Of a stretch of DNA of 64,000 bases, positions 10,330 through 21,384 are shown one piece after another. This stretch comes from Heloderma charlesbogerti (Eukaryota; Chordata; Lepidosauria; Squamata; Helodermatidae). The notes below the pieces were generated by a model, which saw only the letters and a program-made list of their open reading frames with translations, was not told the DNA's origin and made no database searches. Every line of letters begins with the position of its first letter. Position 1 is the stretch's first letter. Location of the stretch: the NCBI GenBank assembly GCA_026122225.1, contig JANEZZ010001958.1, forward strand, positions 310,001 to 374,000, read 5' to 3'. The position numbers were made by a program, and so were the translations under genes.

Positions 10330-11092
10330 TGGGAGAACCCATTAAGCTCAATTCCATGGAGTCTGCCAGTTTTCTACCACCAAGCTCCTTCGGTCCTGGG
10401 TCTGCGCGATGCCCCCAGCTCCCCACACAGAAATGTGTATGCATTTTTGTGTGCCTTTTCCAAAATGTGAGCTTTTTTCTGCACATCTTTCCGAAGTATT
10501 TGTTCACACATACACCCATTGACTAGAGCATGTCTGCATGCATGTCAGAAATGTGCATGTTTTTCAAATGTGTGCATTTTTGTCTTGTCATAAGCTCAGA
10601 AATGTACAGATAGGGATGTCACAGGAATCCAGCTGGGGGGGGTGGGGGGGGTGGAGCTCGATCAGCATTCATCAGTCTTGAACTGTCTAGCTGGCCTGAG
10701 TAGGCCTACAGGGAGTTGGGCCAGGTAGGGGATGTTCATTTTTAATGTGCAAAATACAGGTCAATTTGTGCAAATTATGCAAATTTGCTCGACGTATGGG
10801 TGAGACTACCCCCCCGATTAAAAAAAAAGTCCCTGGAATTTGGGGAAAACCTTCAGGTTAAGCTCACGAATGCAAGACAAGTTGGGCACACCATGGAAGC
10901 CTGGCAAGCCCGAAAAGGGCCAGATTTCCTGGTGATGGACATCCTTATGAACAGATTTCTGCTCACAAATTCCATTTTGGTCTATGTTCAGATCTGGGAG
11001 GTGTATGAATGGAGTAGCCTCATATTTAGATATGAACCAGACAAATTGCTCCCTACTGAATTTCTCCCTCTAAACAAATTTCACCATCCTTA
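10330..11092 (+). mobile_element. Older hAT-like element (family V/Y), approximate limits
   Basis: Sequence flanking the X insertion at 10611 (AAGCTCAGAAATGTACAGA) is shared with 36890-36912, and the right end reads TTTCACCATCCTTA. Left limit is a guess. Confidence 0.4.
10611..10947 (+). mobile_element. hAT-like nonautonomous element, family X
   Basis: Starts TAGGGATGTCACAGGAATCC and ends GATGGACATCCTTA, with flanks TGTACAGA / TGAACAGA (7 of 8). The interior has AAATTATGCAAATTTG words and the X signature CCCGAAAAGGGCCAGATTTC before the right end. Relatives are at 19459 (reverse), 47991 and 50842. It has no coding capacity. Confidence 0.75.
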
Positions 11093-11739
11093 GTACGTAT
11101 ATGTTCCACACAGCCTCTGACCCCAAAATGTTTGCCTTACTCCCCTGTTAGTCCTACATAGAGTAGACCTATTGAAATGAATGGGGCCTAAATTTATCAT
11201 CACAAAGTCTCATTCATTTCAATGGGTCTACTCTAAGTAGGATTAACACTAGATACTAGTCATTGTTTCAGCTGCAGCACCACTCCTATGCTTGTGATTT
11301 CCTTTGAGTATTATTATTGTTGCTGTTGGTTTCAACATCTCTACTCTATGGTTCTGCCAAGCAGCTTCCAAGGTTCTATCCCTCACACCCTCCATTTTAT
11401 CCTCCCCCAAATCCTGTGAGTTAGGTTGCACTGAGAGGTAGTGACTGGCCCAAAGGTGCCCAATGAGGTTCAGGGCTGAGGGCTGGATTTGAACTTGGCT
11501 CTTCACAATCCCCATTCTAGTCTGACACTCCCACCACTACACCCAAGTGGCTCTGAATATGTACTTGAAGAATATCAAGAAACCAATTATTTTCCTGTTT
11601 ATGTAGTTGAACATGGCGTTCATCCCCCCCACCCCCCAGATACTCATTCCACAAGAGTTTTTGGAAGTGGCAGAATATGGTGGTGGTAGTGGAGAGTGGT
11701 ACCCATGCTGGACAGACAGGAGTGAGGCTCTTGGGCAGA
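11093..11739. other. No gene seen
   Basis: An inverted pair CTACATAGAGTAGACC ... GGTCTACTCTAAGTAGG (about 11154-11243) brackets CATTCATTTCAATGGG; this resembles a small dispersed palindromic repeat. I see no conserved frame. Confidence 0.4.
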
Positions 11740-12238
11740 GAGGGGTTTGTTTGTTTGTTTGTTTCATTTTTATACCACCCAATAGCTGAAGCTCTCTGGG
11801 CAGTTCACAACAATTAAAACCATAACATGCAAAACAATAAAATGGAGATGATAAAATACAATATAAAAGTTTAAAAGTTTAAAATGACATTATAAAAATT
11901 AGATAACCAAACAGAAGCTAGCAACAAACATCTAAAATACAGGACCAGAGAAGAACAAACTGAAAAACTAAAATGCCTAGGAGAATGAAAAGGTCTTCTC
12001 CTGGCACTGAAAGAAGCACAACATAGGTGCCAGGCAAAGCTCACTGGGAAACTCATTCCTCACCTGGGGTGCCAGAGCAGAAAAGGCCCTCTTCCTAGTA
12101 GCCACCCACCTTACTTCCTTTGGTGGGGGCACCTGGAGAAGAACTGCTGAAGGTAATCTTAGGGTCTGGGCAGGTGTATATGGGAGGAGACGATCCTTCA
12201 GGTAGCATGGCTGAAAGCCATGATTTAGGGCTTTGAAT
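11740..12238 (-). mobile_element. L2-like LINE 3' end
   Basis: From left to right on the plus strand: tail TTTTTATACCACCCAATAGC, an AT-rich UTR, then minus-strand coding remnants with RKRAFSALAP- and LLQVPPP-like words (about 12050-12140). The frame is broken several times. Same family as 15760-16262. Confidence 0.65.
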
Positions 12239-12520
12239 TAGGCACAGGCATCTGGTTGGGGCTTGAAGCTCGGCAATTTCTCACCGGGTCAGCCCCCCAG
12301 ATGCCAGTTTGTGGATTCCTGTGATTGCCTGACTTAGTGCGCACCAAGTCAGGCAAGCGTGGGGATCCCCGATCCCTCACTGAGCCACCATTTTGCATAA
12401 AATCGCCCTTTCTGTAAAAGGCCGAGCCACCGTTTTTATGCAGTGGCAAGTCTCGACATCTTGTACAATGTGGGACTCCAGTTCAGCTTTGGAATGACCT
12501 AGCCTAAAATGGCCGGATGA
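12239..12520 (-). mobile_element. Old hAT-like foldback, family W fragment
   Basis: Text such as GCAATTTCTCACCGGGTCAG and CAGGCAAGCGTGGGGATCCC is the reverse complement of the W copy at 40308-40772. Only one arm is clear. Confidence 0.5.
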
Positions 12521-13753
12521 GGCAATATCTTCGTGGGAGAAGTGGTGGCCATGGGAAGGGTTGCATGCCCATTCTGCTTGCTTCTGGTCCTCCTCACCAG
12601 GGCCACTATCAAAGGCAGGCATGGCTGGACACCTGCTGAGGGCCCACACCCCATCAGAGGTCTACCAACAAGACTCCCCTGGACTTGCTCCTCCTTTTCA
12701 CCATTGCAACTTGCGTATTCACCTGCCTCTCGTTCTGGTCCAGACAATCCTGGTGATGAGAAGGAGGCGCAGTAGATGACACTGCCTGCTTGCTCCCTGG
12801 TTCTCTGCCTGTCAAGCAAGCAAATTGCAACGATGCTGAGAAAGAGGATGAGGAGCAACAGAAGCTGCTAACAATGACAATGAGAGGGAGGGGGGCATTC
12901 ATGATGCCTTGCCCAAGGGCCAATAAAAACCTGGAGCAGGCACTGTTCAGGACAAGTAGATATTAGAAAGGTGTGTGTACACACCAAATCTACAAATCCC
13001 CTGCAATGTTTTACTACAGTTCTAAAATATGTAAAGGTCTCAAAATGGTTGACCCAGCCTCTCCCTTAGAGCATCACTCCTCTTCCATATGTCTTCTTCA
13101 ATTGACAAGCAAGATCTTCCATGATGAGTCAGTCAGCAGTGTTATCAAAAATCCCCCCCCCCACACACACACACTGAAGCAACTGGGGCTACAACAAAGC
13201 CCAGCAGCATCCAGTCATGTGACTGCTCATTGGATGCTAAAAGCACGGAAAATATATTTTGCTACCCTGGAATCCCAGAAACCATGATCAAATATTTATA
13301 GGGCTATATGCCATGCTCTGAATTTAAAATTTCAACCTTAAATAATTTAGCAGCTTTGTAGGGGTGGGGGGATATCAGAAGAAACCTCAAGCATGCTGTT
13401 TGCATTTACTAAATTAAATTTGCCAGGGAATGCTGTTAATACTCGCATTATTTCCTTACTACCTTAAGGCTTCATTAGTCTGGCAGTCCATTTGTGTTGC
13501 CAGACCTTGCTCACACAAGCTTTCCCCAGCTTATATCTGAGCATCATGATGCCACCTCGTTTCACTGTCTCTTTCCATTGTTTCTAACCAAATGTATGCC
13601 TGGAGAAATTCTCAGAGTTGAAGATGAACCAAACTTAAGATCAGACAAAATGAGAAACTGAGAGGAATTGAAACCGCCTCTTTCGTCCGTTCCCAGTACT
13701 GGGTCTGGAGAATTCCTGATGCCGTCTAATTTTGAAACTAGTCAGCTTGTTGA
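12521..13753. other. Degenerate repeat pieces, no gene
   Basis: The part at 12700-12880 (CTGCTTGCTCCCTGG ... GAGAAAGAGGATGAGGAG) resembles pieces near 26930 and 50280, so it is an old dispersed repeat. The remainder to 13753 looks single-copy, with no recognisable protein. Confidence 0.4.
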
Positions 13754-13893
13754 ATCATACAATCATAGAATCATAGAATAGCAGGGTTGGAAGGGGCCTA
13801 CAAGACGATTGAGTCCAACCCCCTGCTTAATGCAGGAATCCAAGTCAGAGCATCCCTGACAGATGGCTGTCCAGCCTCGTCTTGAATGCTTCC
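13754..13893 (-). mobile_element. CR1 LINE 3' fragment
   Basis: TCATAGAATCATAGAATAGC then GGGTTGGAAGGGGCCTACAA, AATGCAGGAATCCAAGTCAG and GGCTGTCCAGCCTCGTC: the CR1 3' region on the minus strand, 5'-truncated. Confidence 0.9.
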
Positions 13894-14570
13894 AGTTCGT
13901 TGAAATTTGTCACTTTGTAATGCTCACTTTTGTAGTAAACCTGGATCTGCATTCCAAATTTGCTATTAGGTTCAGAATTGATTGTGAGCTTTGGAGCATG
14001 GACAGTAAAATAGTACACCGATGCCCGCTAAATTCTCAGTCACCCTCACACATAGAACCCTGCTACCCAAACATACTTGAAGCAGTCTCCTTAGCTGCTG
14101 CACTCTCTGTCATCACCACCGCCTCTGCAGCTCTGGCTTTGACAAGGAGAACTCTGTGTGTCCATCTTCATGCTGACCATCAGCGATGGTGAGCAGGGAT
14201 GTATAAGTATCTTGGTTTTGATCGCAAAACACGCAAGCATGTCCTGCTTGAAGCTCCGAATGTGATCACGGGCATGTGTCCGCCCAACATGTTCACAAAT
14301 TGCTGGACACATGCCTGCGTTTGACTCACACAACTTTCCCAGTTTGCGTTTGTGCAAATCCCCTAATCTGCGCACATTTCCCCTGTAGATTGAATCAGCT
14401 GTAGTGTATGAAGGGAAGTTGTATAAATTAGGAAATGTGTGCAAATTGAGGGAAATCTGTGCAGATGTCACAATCGATGACACGATGTATTGGTGTCATT
14501 TTGCCATTCGCATGCAGCAAGCAGTAATTGCAAATGTGAATGGGAGTCAAGCATGAGATGAGTGGCAAGA
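13894..14570. other. Old hAT-like sequence, no gene
   Basis: CAGGGATGTATAAG at about 14194 could start an old hAT copy; the following 370 bp are rich in TTTGTGCAAATC-type words and an inverted TCACAATCGATGAC motif. No matching end or duplication is found. Confidence 0.35.
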
Positions 14571-14672
14571 TTTTATTTATTTATTTATTTATTCATTCAT
14601 TCATTTATTTACAATATTTCTATACCGCTCCACAGTAAAAAATTTGGACCGGTGAACAACAGATAAAAGAGT

Positions 14673-14796
14673 TGTTGTTGTTCAGTCGTTCAGTCGTGTC
14701 CGACTCTTCGTGACCCCATGGACCATAGCACGCCAGGCCTTCCTGTCCTGCGCTCTCTCCCGGAGTGTGCTCAAGTCCATATTCATTGCATCAGTG
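14673..14796 (-). mobile_element. BovB LINE 3' end (short insertion)
   Basis: GTTGTTGTTGTTCAGTCG then GTGTCCGACTCTTCGTGACC and CCATGGACCATAGCACGCCA: the BovB 3' terminus on the minus strand. It is flanked by a 12-bp direct repeat AGATAAAAGAGT (14661-14672 and 14797-14808), so it is a real retrotransposed, heavily 5'-truncated insertion. Confidence 0.9.
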
Positions 14797-14836
14797 AGAT
14801 AAAAGAGTAAAACCCCATAATTAAAACAATTAAAGC

Positions 14837-15759
14837 TAGGGGTGGACGAAAGTCACTTACCTGTCGTCGAAGACCGTTCGCGGTGGGGGGGAGGCACTTC
14901 GCTGCTCCCCCTGCGAAGTTCAGGCCGGGGGGGGAGGCTTCCCACCTCGCACGGCCGAAATTCAGGCCAGGGGGGAGGCGCCTCGCCTCGCCCAGCCGCG
15001 AAAGTAAAAAAAACAAAAAACAACGCCCCCTGATAGGCTACGTGACAATTCACGTAGCCTATCACGGCTGGATCTGCAAAGTCAGCTGTGATAGGCTACG
15101 TGAATCATCACGTAGCCTATCACGGGTGACTTTAAAAAAAAAAAAAAGCGCGTACGCGAATGGCGGCCCCCATAGGGAGCCGCCATTCGCGTTCCTTATT
15201 TAGTCGCTGTAGTCTACGTAAATGTTTACGTAGACTACGGCGAAAATAAGGGCAACGCAAATAGCGTTGCCCTTATTTTCGCCGTAGTCCACGTAAATCT
15301 TTACGTAGACTACAGCGACCAAATAAGGAAGGGGAATGGCGGCTCCCTATGGGGGCCGCCATTATCCGTACACTCTTTCTTTTTTTTTTTTTTAAAGTCA
15401 CCCGTGATAGGCTACGTGACGATTCACGTAGCCTATCATGGCTGACTTTGCAAATCTAGCCATGATAGGCTACGTGAATCGTCACGTAGCCTATCAGGGG
15501 GCTTTTTTTTTTTTTTCTTTCATTGCAATGGTGGCGGCGGCAGCCGGTCGAAAGACCGGCTGCCGCTCCCGCCTCGCTCAAACACCCGCCGAACCGCCGG
15601 CCGGACCCGCCGCCGGGAGGGACATTCGGCGAAGGTAAGTCCCGTCCCGGGGGGGTGCGGGGGGGTGCGGAGGATTTCTCCCCGAAACTTGTTCGGGGGG
15701 CCGAACACGTTGGCGCTCGGCCCCCTGAAGTTTCGGGGAGAAATTCTCCGCCATCCCTA
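14837..15759 (+). mobile_element. Full-length foldback hAT element, D-to-C orientation (reference copy)
   Basis: Perfect target duplication ATTAAAGC (14829-14836, 15760-15767). Left to right: D end with minus-strand donor (14855-14862), C/G-rich block, hairpins at 15031-15064 and 15088-15123 (GATAGGCTACGT), A tract, hairpin 15155-15191 (CGCGAATGGCGGC/GCCGCCATTCGCG), hairpin 15207-15240 (TAGTCTACGT), centre 15241-15281, then the same blocks mirrored to about 15498. A 12-bp stem with a GAAA loop lies at 15538-15565, then donor AGGTAAGT near 15633 followed by G runs. The C end closes it. Symmetry holds over about 235 bp on each side of position 15261. Confidence 0.96.
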
Positions 15760-15813
15760 ATTAAAGCATTTTAAAAGAACAGATTCTGAACATCATAAAC
15801 TGTGGCTGGTCAC

Positions 15814-16230
15814 TCAGGGCAAGCCTCTTGGAATAACAATGTCTTCAGTAGATGCCAAAAGAAATACAGCGCTAGTGCCTGACCTCCAAAGGCAGAGAAT
15901 TCCACAGGAAGGGGTCACCACACTGAAGGTTCTCTTCCTGGTGGACTCCAACTGGGCCATAGGTCTATGTGGAACCACCAGAAGCAAGCCCTCCAATGAC
16001 GTCAGTGACCGGGCAGGATGGCAAAGTAGAAGGTGCTCTCTCAGGTATCCTGGTCCCAAGGTGTTTAGGGCTTTGTACACTAGTACTAATACCTTAAACC
16101 TGGCCCAGTAATGAATAGGCAGCCAATGCAGTTCCCTCAGCAAAGGAGTTACATGCTGAAAAGAGGCAGCTCCTGACAACAGCCAAGCTGCTGCATTCTG
16201 CACTAGCTCCAGCTTCCAGAGCAGCCTCAA
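15814..16230 (-). pseudogene. L2-like LINE ORF2 C-terminal remnant
   Basis: The minus-strand frame contains LVQNAAAWLLSG, LRELHWLPIHYWARFK and VYKALNTLGPGYL in order, the signature of the region after the reverse transcriptase palm in L2-like elements; a full ORF2 would be many hundred residues longer. The RAFSVV-type C-terminal block appears as KRTFSVVTPSCG. The frame ends soon after; the element cannot be active. Confidence 0.85.
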
Positions 16231-16262
16231 GATGATCTTCAGAGACTCCTAGCAATCTCAAA

Positions 16263-16442
16263 CACCACTTATTCACCCATCCCTAATGGTGAGTAACTAT
16301 CCCATGACATCATCATGCCAGCAGGTCACATGAAAACAGCCAATCAGAAAGAGGGCACATAACATGGTGACCCATGATCACCTACTGCACTACATGATGA
16401 AATAACAGCTCCCAGGTTGCACCTTGATATTGTGCATGAACA

Positions 16443-16482
<40 letters not shown>

Positions 16483-16734
16483 ATAAAAGGAAGAAACATT
16501 TATATTAAAGGAGAGTTTTTGTCTGAGCTCACATGGAAACATTTGTTATGTTCTCTCATGCTCTGACTGCAGCAGACTCTGAGTGCAGGGCTAACCCAGA
16601 AGCAATGCAATGAAGCCAGCAAACATTCAAGTACACAGCTCACTGAACCTATTTTCGGGATAGGGTTCAGCATCTTGGATAGATCCTTTAGAGTTCTGGC
16701 TGGGTCTGACTGAAACCCAGAATGGATTCATGGC
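16263..16734. other. No gene; (ATT)n microsatellite
   Basis: Holds an ATT microsatellite at 16445-16484 and otherwise unremarkable sequence. Confidence 0.5.
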
Positions 16735-17140
16735 TAGGGATGCTGGAGAAATTTGAGATGGACTAAAATGAGCTCGGATTTCTAAGAATCCGACCTGCGG
16801 AATCTGCTGCGGAGTGACCCCCCTCAAGCCACGCAGAGTCCATGGACCTCCAGACGATTTTTTTACTTTCCTGAAATTTACACACATGAATTCATAGGAA
16901 AAAGAAGCAGGTTTCTGCTGAGGAAACATTGAATGGAATGGGGACAATATGCTAAATGTTACGTACTAAGCTAAATTGTGTAAGTTCTTATGAAACCTCC
17001 TACGGAACTATTTGCATATTTTTCTGTACTATGAAAAAAAGAATATCCGCATCTGTCTGTAAGCAGATGACAGAACAAAAGGAACCTGAGAATCCATGGA
17101 ACACAGATGGAGCAGGTTTTACACAGTCCGTACATCCCTA
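16735..17140 (+). mobile_element. hAT-like nonautonomous element, family Z
   Basis: Starts TAGGGATGCTGGAGAAATTT and ends GTCCGTACATCCCTA. Flanks TTCATGGC / TTCACAGC match at 6 of 8; the two differences are what CpG decay of TTCACGGC on opposite strands would give. Relatives: 37988, 43890 and 61139. No coding capacity. Confidence 0.75.
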
Positions 17141-18787
17141 TTCACAGCCCCACTGAAATCAGAGCCACCAGCCTACCCTGACTCGGGCCAGGCTCTGGAA
17201 GCTCTGGGTTCCACTGCAGCACGGACCTGCACAAATCAGATGACCCAAATGCATTGGTAATACAGAGTTTTGAGGGTCCGCTTGCCTCTCTGTTATCCAG
17301 TAGAATAGCAACACGTTTTAATAGTCTTGATGCTTTCATCAAGGTCCTTTGCACTGATGCATTAAGCCATCCTGAAAAGTGGGTTTCACAATCCAGGATT
17401 GCATGTCTGACTTCGCACCTGGCTCCAGAAAGCCATGTGTCAAAGCCCAAAGAATCCAGGCTTCCCTGGTTCATTGTAGGCTTACAGCTAGGGATGTCTC
17501 AGGCCCCCTATTGCCCCTGCCCCACCCGCAACCCCTGGACCATGCCCATGAAGCCCCCATCTTTGCTTGTGCCCACCCATGCCCTCCTGGGTTCACCATG
17601 ACCTCGTCCAGCGAGCACCATTTTGCCACCTTTTTGTCAGCATACAAAAGGGAATTTTAAAAAAATGCACATATTTAACTATGCACAGTTTGGGGCCAGG
17701 GAAGCTTAATATCTGCAATATTAGAGGCATGATGCTCTAATGTTGACCACAGAACCCAGAAACCATAAAAACACATAAATGCACTTTCCCGCCATTAGAC
17801 TAAGCTCTGAAGATGGGCTTGTTTCTATATACTTTAAAGTTCAAAAGAGTAAAAATGAGAGATCGCATTTTAATGAAGCACGTTGTGATGGTGGCATCCA
17901 GCTTTCATTATACGGCACATGAGTGGCAGATGAGAAGCAGGAAACTGCTGGGTGTTGAAGGGGGGGGTAGCCTTTGTGGTCATCAATAATTGAAAGCAGA
18001 ATTGTTGCACCCAATTTGAGGGAAAAGAAGCTGATCTAACGATACTAGTTTTATGGTAGTAGAAAGCGGTGAATCAAACCTTCCCTTACCCATTTATTTT
18101 TTTGTTGAAAAGAATATTTTCACCACCCTGTTAACTAATTTAAATGCAGAGAAGTGTGATGGAGACTTCCGGAAGAATAATCAACAGTGTGCCTGTTGGG
18201 AATGACCTTTAAAGTTGAGGAGAAACACAGTCAAGTCATTACTGTGGCCTCGTTTGGATGGCAATCATCAAACAATGGTCTTTCTACCATCTCCACCGGC
18301 ACTACAAACATCGCCACATTTTTCCTCACATTCTTTTTGTTTAGCACAGCACCATGCTCATTAAACTGAGGACATTAATGCACACAGGATTCTTATTCCA
18401 ATGATAGAGGTTAAAAAAAAAAGAGACAGACTCCTGTACAGTGGAGAACGTAACAACTCCTATGCAACCCCAGGAGGACCGGGCACAAATCTGCTTGCAT
18501 TAGGACCCTCTTGACTGGACTGTTCCCAATGCACCACGCATGGGGCTGCCCATGAAGATGGTGCAAAAGATGTTTCAGCTGATTTAGGATTCTGTGGCCC
18601 TTGACAGAAATCCTTGTAATTGCTGCCTTTAAACCATCAGCTTCCATAGCTAGAGATGGTGCGAGTGCCTGACTAGGTCTGGGAATGCTGAGAGCATATG
18701 CAACCTAGCCTGGCCTTGATAAGGTCATGTCCCCAAACATCTAAAAGTGTAATGTTGGCACACAGTCCATAGCCAGCACCTCCAGTT
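17141..18787. other. No gene seen
   Basis: Includes TAGGGATGTCTCAGGCCC near 17489, a possible hAT end without a partner. The rest is AT-rich with frames up to 115 aa that show no recognisable domain. I see nothing to annotate. Confidence 0.4.
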
Positions 18788-19235
18788 TGTTGTTGTTTAT
18801 TCGCTCAGTCGCTTCCGACTCTTCTTGACTTCATGGACCAGCCCACGCCAGAGCGTCCTGTCGGCTGTTGCCACCCCCAGCCCCCCAAAGGTCGAGTCCA
18901 TCACCTCCAGAATGTCATCCATCCATCTTGCCCTTGGTCGGCCCCTCTTTCTTTCACCTTCCACTTTCCCTAGCATCAGCATCTTCTCCAGGGTATCCTG
19001 TCTTCTCATGATGTGGCCAAAGTACTTCAGTTTTGCCTTTAATATCCTTCCCTCAAGCGAACAGTCTGGCTTTATTTCCTGGAGTATGGACTGGTTTGAT
19101 CTTCTTGCAGTCCAAGGCACTCTCAGAATTTTCCTCCAGCACCACAGTTCAAAAGCATCTATCTTCCTTCACTCAGCCTTCCTTATGGTCCAGCTCTCAC
19201 AGCCATAGGTTACTACGGGGAACCATTGCTTGAAC
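18788..19235 (-). mobile_element. BovB LINE 3' end
   Basis: On the plus strand it begins GTTGTTGTTTATTCGCTCAG then CTTCCGACTCTTCTTGAC, the BovB terminus read backwards, and continues into ORF2 on the minus strand. 5'-truncated near 19235. Confidence 0.9.
18797..19120 (-). pseudogene. BovB ORF2 C-terminal fragment
   Basis: A 107-aa frame carries LKAKLKYFGHIMRR, DTLEKMLMLGKVEG, RGRPRARWMDDI and WRGLVHEVKKSRKRLSE in order, the conserved C-terminal end of the BovB (RTE clade) reverse transcriptase polyprotein. The catalytic palm and endonuclease are absent because of 5' truncation. Comparatively well preserved, so younger than the L2-like copies. Confidence 0.92.
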
Positions 19236-19458
19236 TATGCGGACCTTTGTTGTCAGTGTGATGTCTCTTCCCTTTACAAAACAGGAGTTGCCTTCATGAG
19301 CACATGCTCCTTAATGTATGGTGGTTTGGTTCCTCCCCTATCCTCCCCTCTCTGTGTGGCCATGTGTCTAGTTTACAGAAGGCAGTCCTCTATTTGAAGG
19401 CACCCTTTATTTGAAAGCTCTCACTCCACATCTGCTTTAAAGAGAAATAACCCTAATA

Positions 19459-19742
19459 TAGAGATGTCTGTTACCAGGAAATCCATTTCTTTTTTAGCTT
19501 GATGGAGTTCCCCGGCGTGCCCCACTCAGCTTGGATTTGTGGTCTGAGCCACAAGTTTCTCCAGAACTCTGGGAACTTCTATTTGAACTTTCTTTCTTTT
19601 TTTAAGGAAAATCTGCAAACTGGCCCAACATGATGCAGATTGAGTCAGGCCAGTTCATGGGAAACAGATCAAAGTCTGGGGAGCCGAACCGAGGGAAGAT
19701 CATTGAGCTCGACCCCCCAAATGAATTCCTCCAACATCCTTA
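19459..19742 (-). mobile_element. hAT-like nonautonomous element, family X (reverse)
   Basis: Starts TAGAGATGTCTGTTACCAGG and ends CTCCAACATCCTTA. Flanks CCCTAATA / CCATAAGA match at 6 of 8. The start is the reverse complement of the family X right end at 10947. Confidence 0.65.
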
Positions 19743-20145
19743 CCATAAGAAGGGAGAGCAGCTAGGGCCTTGTAGTCACTCTTCCACAGTGAGCACCTGC
19801 TGGGAATGGATGGACTCACCTCCATCCATCCCCACCAGGTCACTTGCCAAGCTGCCACCACCACCCTCCCCTGCTTGCCATGTTGGGTGAGCTGCTGGAT
19901 GGCCCGATGAGTGCCTGGCAAGAGCCTGGTGGCCGCCTGTCCCCTTAGCAAGCTGCCATTTTGCGTATAAATGGTGGTTCTGAGTTTTCCATAAAAGTAA
20001 TGTTGCATAAATCCAGCCGTAAAGAAGCATTCATAGAACGCCTCGGCAAGCCCACGGTGGCTTGGCAAGCGGGGTCCTAGATGCCGAGAGGGGGGAGGGA
20101 GGTCCACCAGACTCCACCCCCCTCTCAGACTCCTGCAACATCCCT
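19743..20145. mobile_element. Old hAT-like foldback, family W-like
   Basis: AGCTGCCATTTTGCGTATAA and GCATAAATCCAGCCGTAAA words with an end CTGCAACATCCCTG near 20142 resemble the W family. The left end is not found. Confidence 0.4.
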
Positions 20146-20645
20146 GGCACCTGGAGAGCAGAGTGAGCAAGCACAAAGGTCACCTGATCGCTGTTTTCCC
20201 CAATCCGGTGAGATGTATTTTCTTTCTATTCCAATGATGGGGATGACTGCTAAGTGTGCATCTATATTCATGCAAATGTTATGTGTCCTCTTTTGGAGTG
20301 ATGCAATTCCTTTTGCTGGGGGAGGGGGGAGCTGCATAATTGGCTATCCTGCCCCTCTCTTGCTAATCACGATCTACGATCAGCCTGGGCTGAATTCTTG
20401 AAGTGGTTCACTTCTTCATTTTCCTCTGGCTTTTACAAGATTTACCATGTTTTCCAGTTTTGCTTGTGGAGCTTAGCGGAGCATGCAGAATTGGAAAGGC
20501 CAGAAAGCAATTGAATGCTTCCTAATCCATTCTGTTAGTGCCTTCGCACTCCCACTCCCTCCATTCTACAATCATCAATTGGATTGCTTTGGAACGGGTC
20601 CTGTGGGTTACAAAAAGGTCACTTGCATTTAGGACAACAAAGTCA
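20146..20645. other. No gene seen
   Basis: Single-copy-looking stretch without recognisable features. Confidence 0.4.
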
Positions 20646-20653
20646 TTCCCTTC

Positions 20654-21246
20654 TAGGGATGCACGAAACTCCCCTTACCTGGCTCCGCCGGGTTCTGCTG
20701 GGGGGGGGAGGTGCTCCATCCCTCCCCCTGGAATCCTGGCCGGCCGGCTCTGCTCCGCAGGGATTCTGCAGAGCCACTGGCCAGCTCCGCCAGCAGCCGG
20801 ACATCCAGCCGCTGGCTAGCAGGGATGCAAATGGCGGTGGCCATAGCCACCACCATTTGTGTCCCTGTAGTCAGCTGTGATAGGCTACGTAAAGACCTGC
20901 ATAGCCTATCACGTCTGGCTTAAAAAACAACAGCAACAATGCGCGTACGCAAATGGCGGCGGCCATAGCCGCCATTTGCGTACACTTTTTTTTTTAAGCC
21001 AGACGTGATAGGCTACATAAGTCTTTACGTAGCCTATCACGTCTTGTAAAAAAAAATAAAAAAAATGACAGGACTGCAAAGGGCGGCGGCGGCAGCTGGT
21101 CGGAAGATCCGCCACAGGTAAGTCTCATCCCGGGGGGGATCTGCGGGGGGGCAGGGGGGCAGGCCGTTCTGCCACAGATTTCAGGGGCTGAATGCTCTGG
21201 CATTCGGCCTCACCGAGATCCATGGCAGAATTCTCTGTCATCCCTA
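20654..21246 (+). mobile_element. Foldback hAT element, A-to-B
   Basis: Perfect target duplication TTCCCTTC (20646-20653 and 21247-21254). Starts TAGGGATGCACGAAACTCC. It has a minus-strand TTACCT donor near 20686, hairpins at about 20877-20913 and 21005-21042, GCAAATGGCGGCGGCCATAG/CCGCCATTTGCG at 20948-20982, donor AGGTAAGT near 21116 and dense G runs after it. The left half is shorter than the right because the CTACGT/CTGTAG blocks are missing. Confidence 0.93.
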
Positions 21247-21384
21247 TTCCCTTCCATTGAATTCTGGCAGGTCCTCCTTCCACCCAGCCCACAAACATCC
21301 CCACTTTGCAGAAACCACTCTGCTTTCTAATTTGTGACGTTTCAGATTGTTTTCTTTTTAAATACTCTTCATATGTGGTTTGTG

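Larger units (their letters stand above)
14571..16262 (-). mobile_element. L2-like LINE split by BovB and a foldback
   Basis: The left part (14571-14836) is the AT-rich tail with TTCTATACCGCTCC. The sequence resumes after the foldback (15768) and runs into minus-strand coding remnants (15814-16230). Removing the BovB piece (14673-14796) and the foldback (14837-15767) restores a continuous LINE 3' end, so both inserted later. Confidence 0.75.

Noticed and set aside
17142..17660. Three overlapping frames of 93-115 aa
   Set aside because: No motif, domain or repeat-protein similarity recognised, and both strands are open equally.
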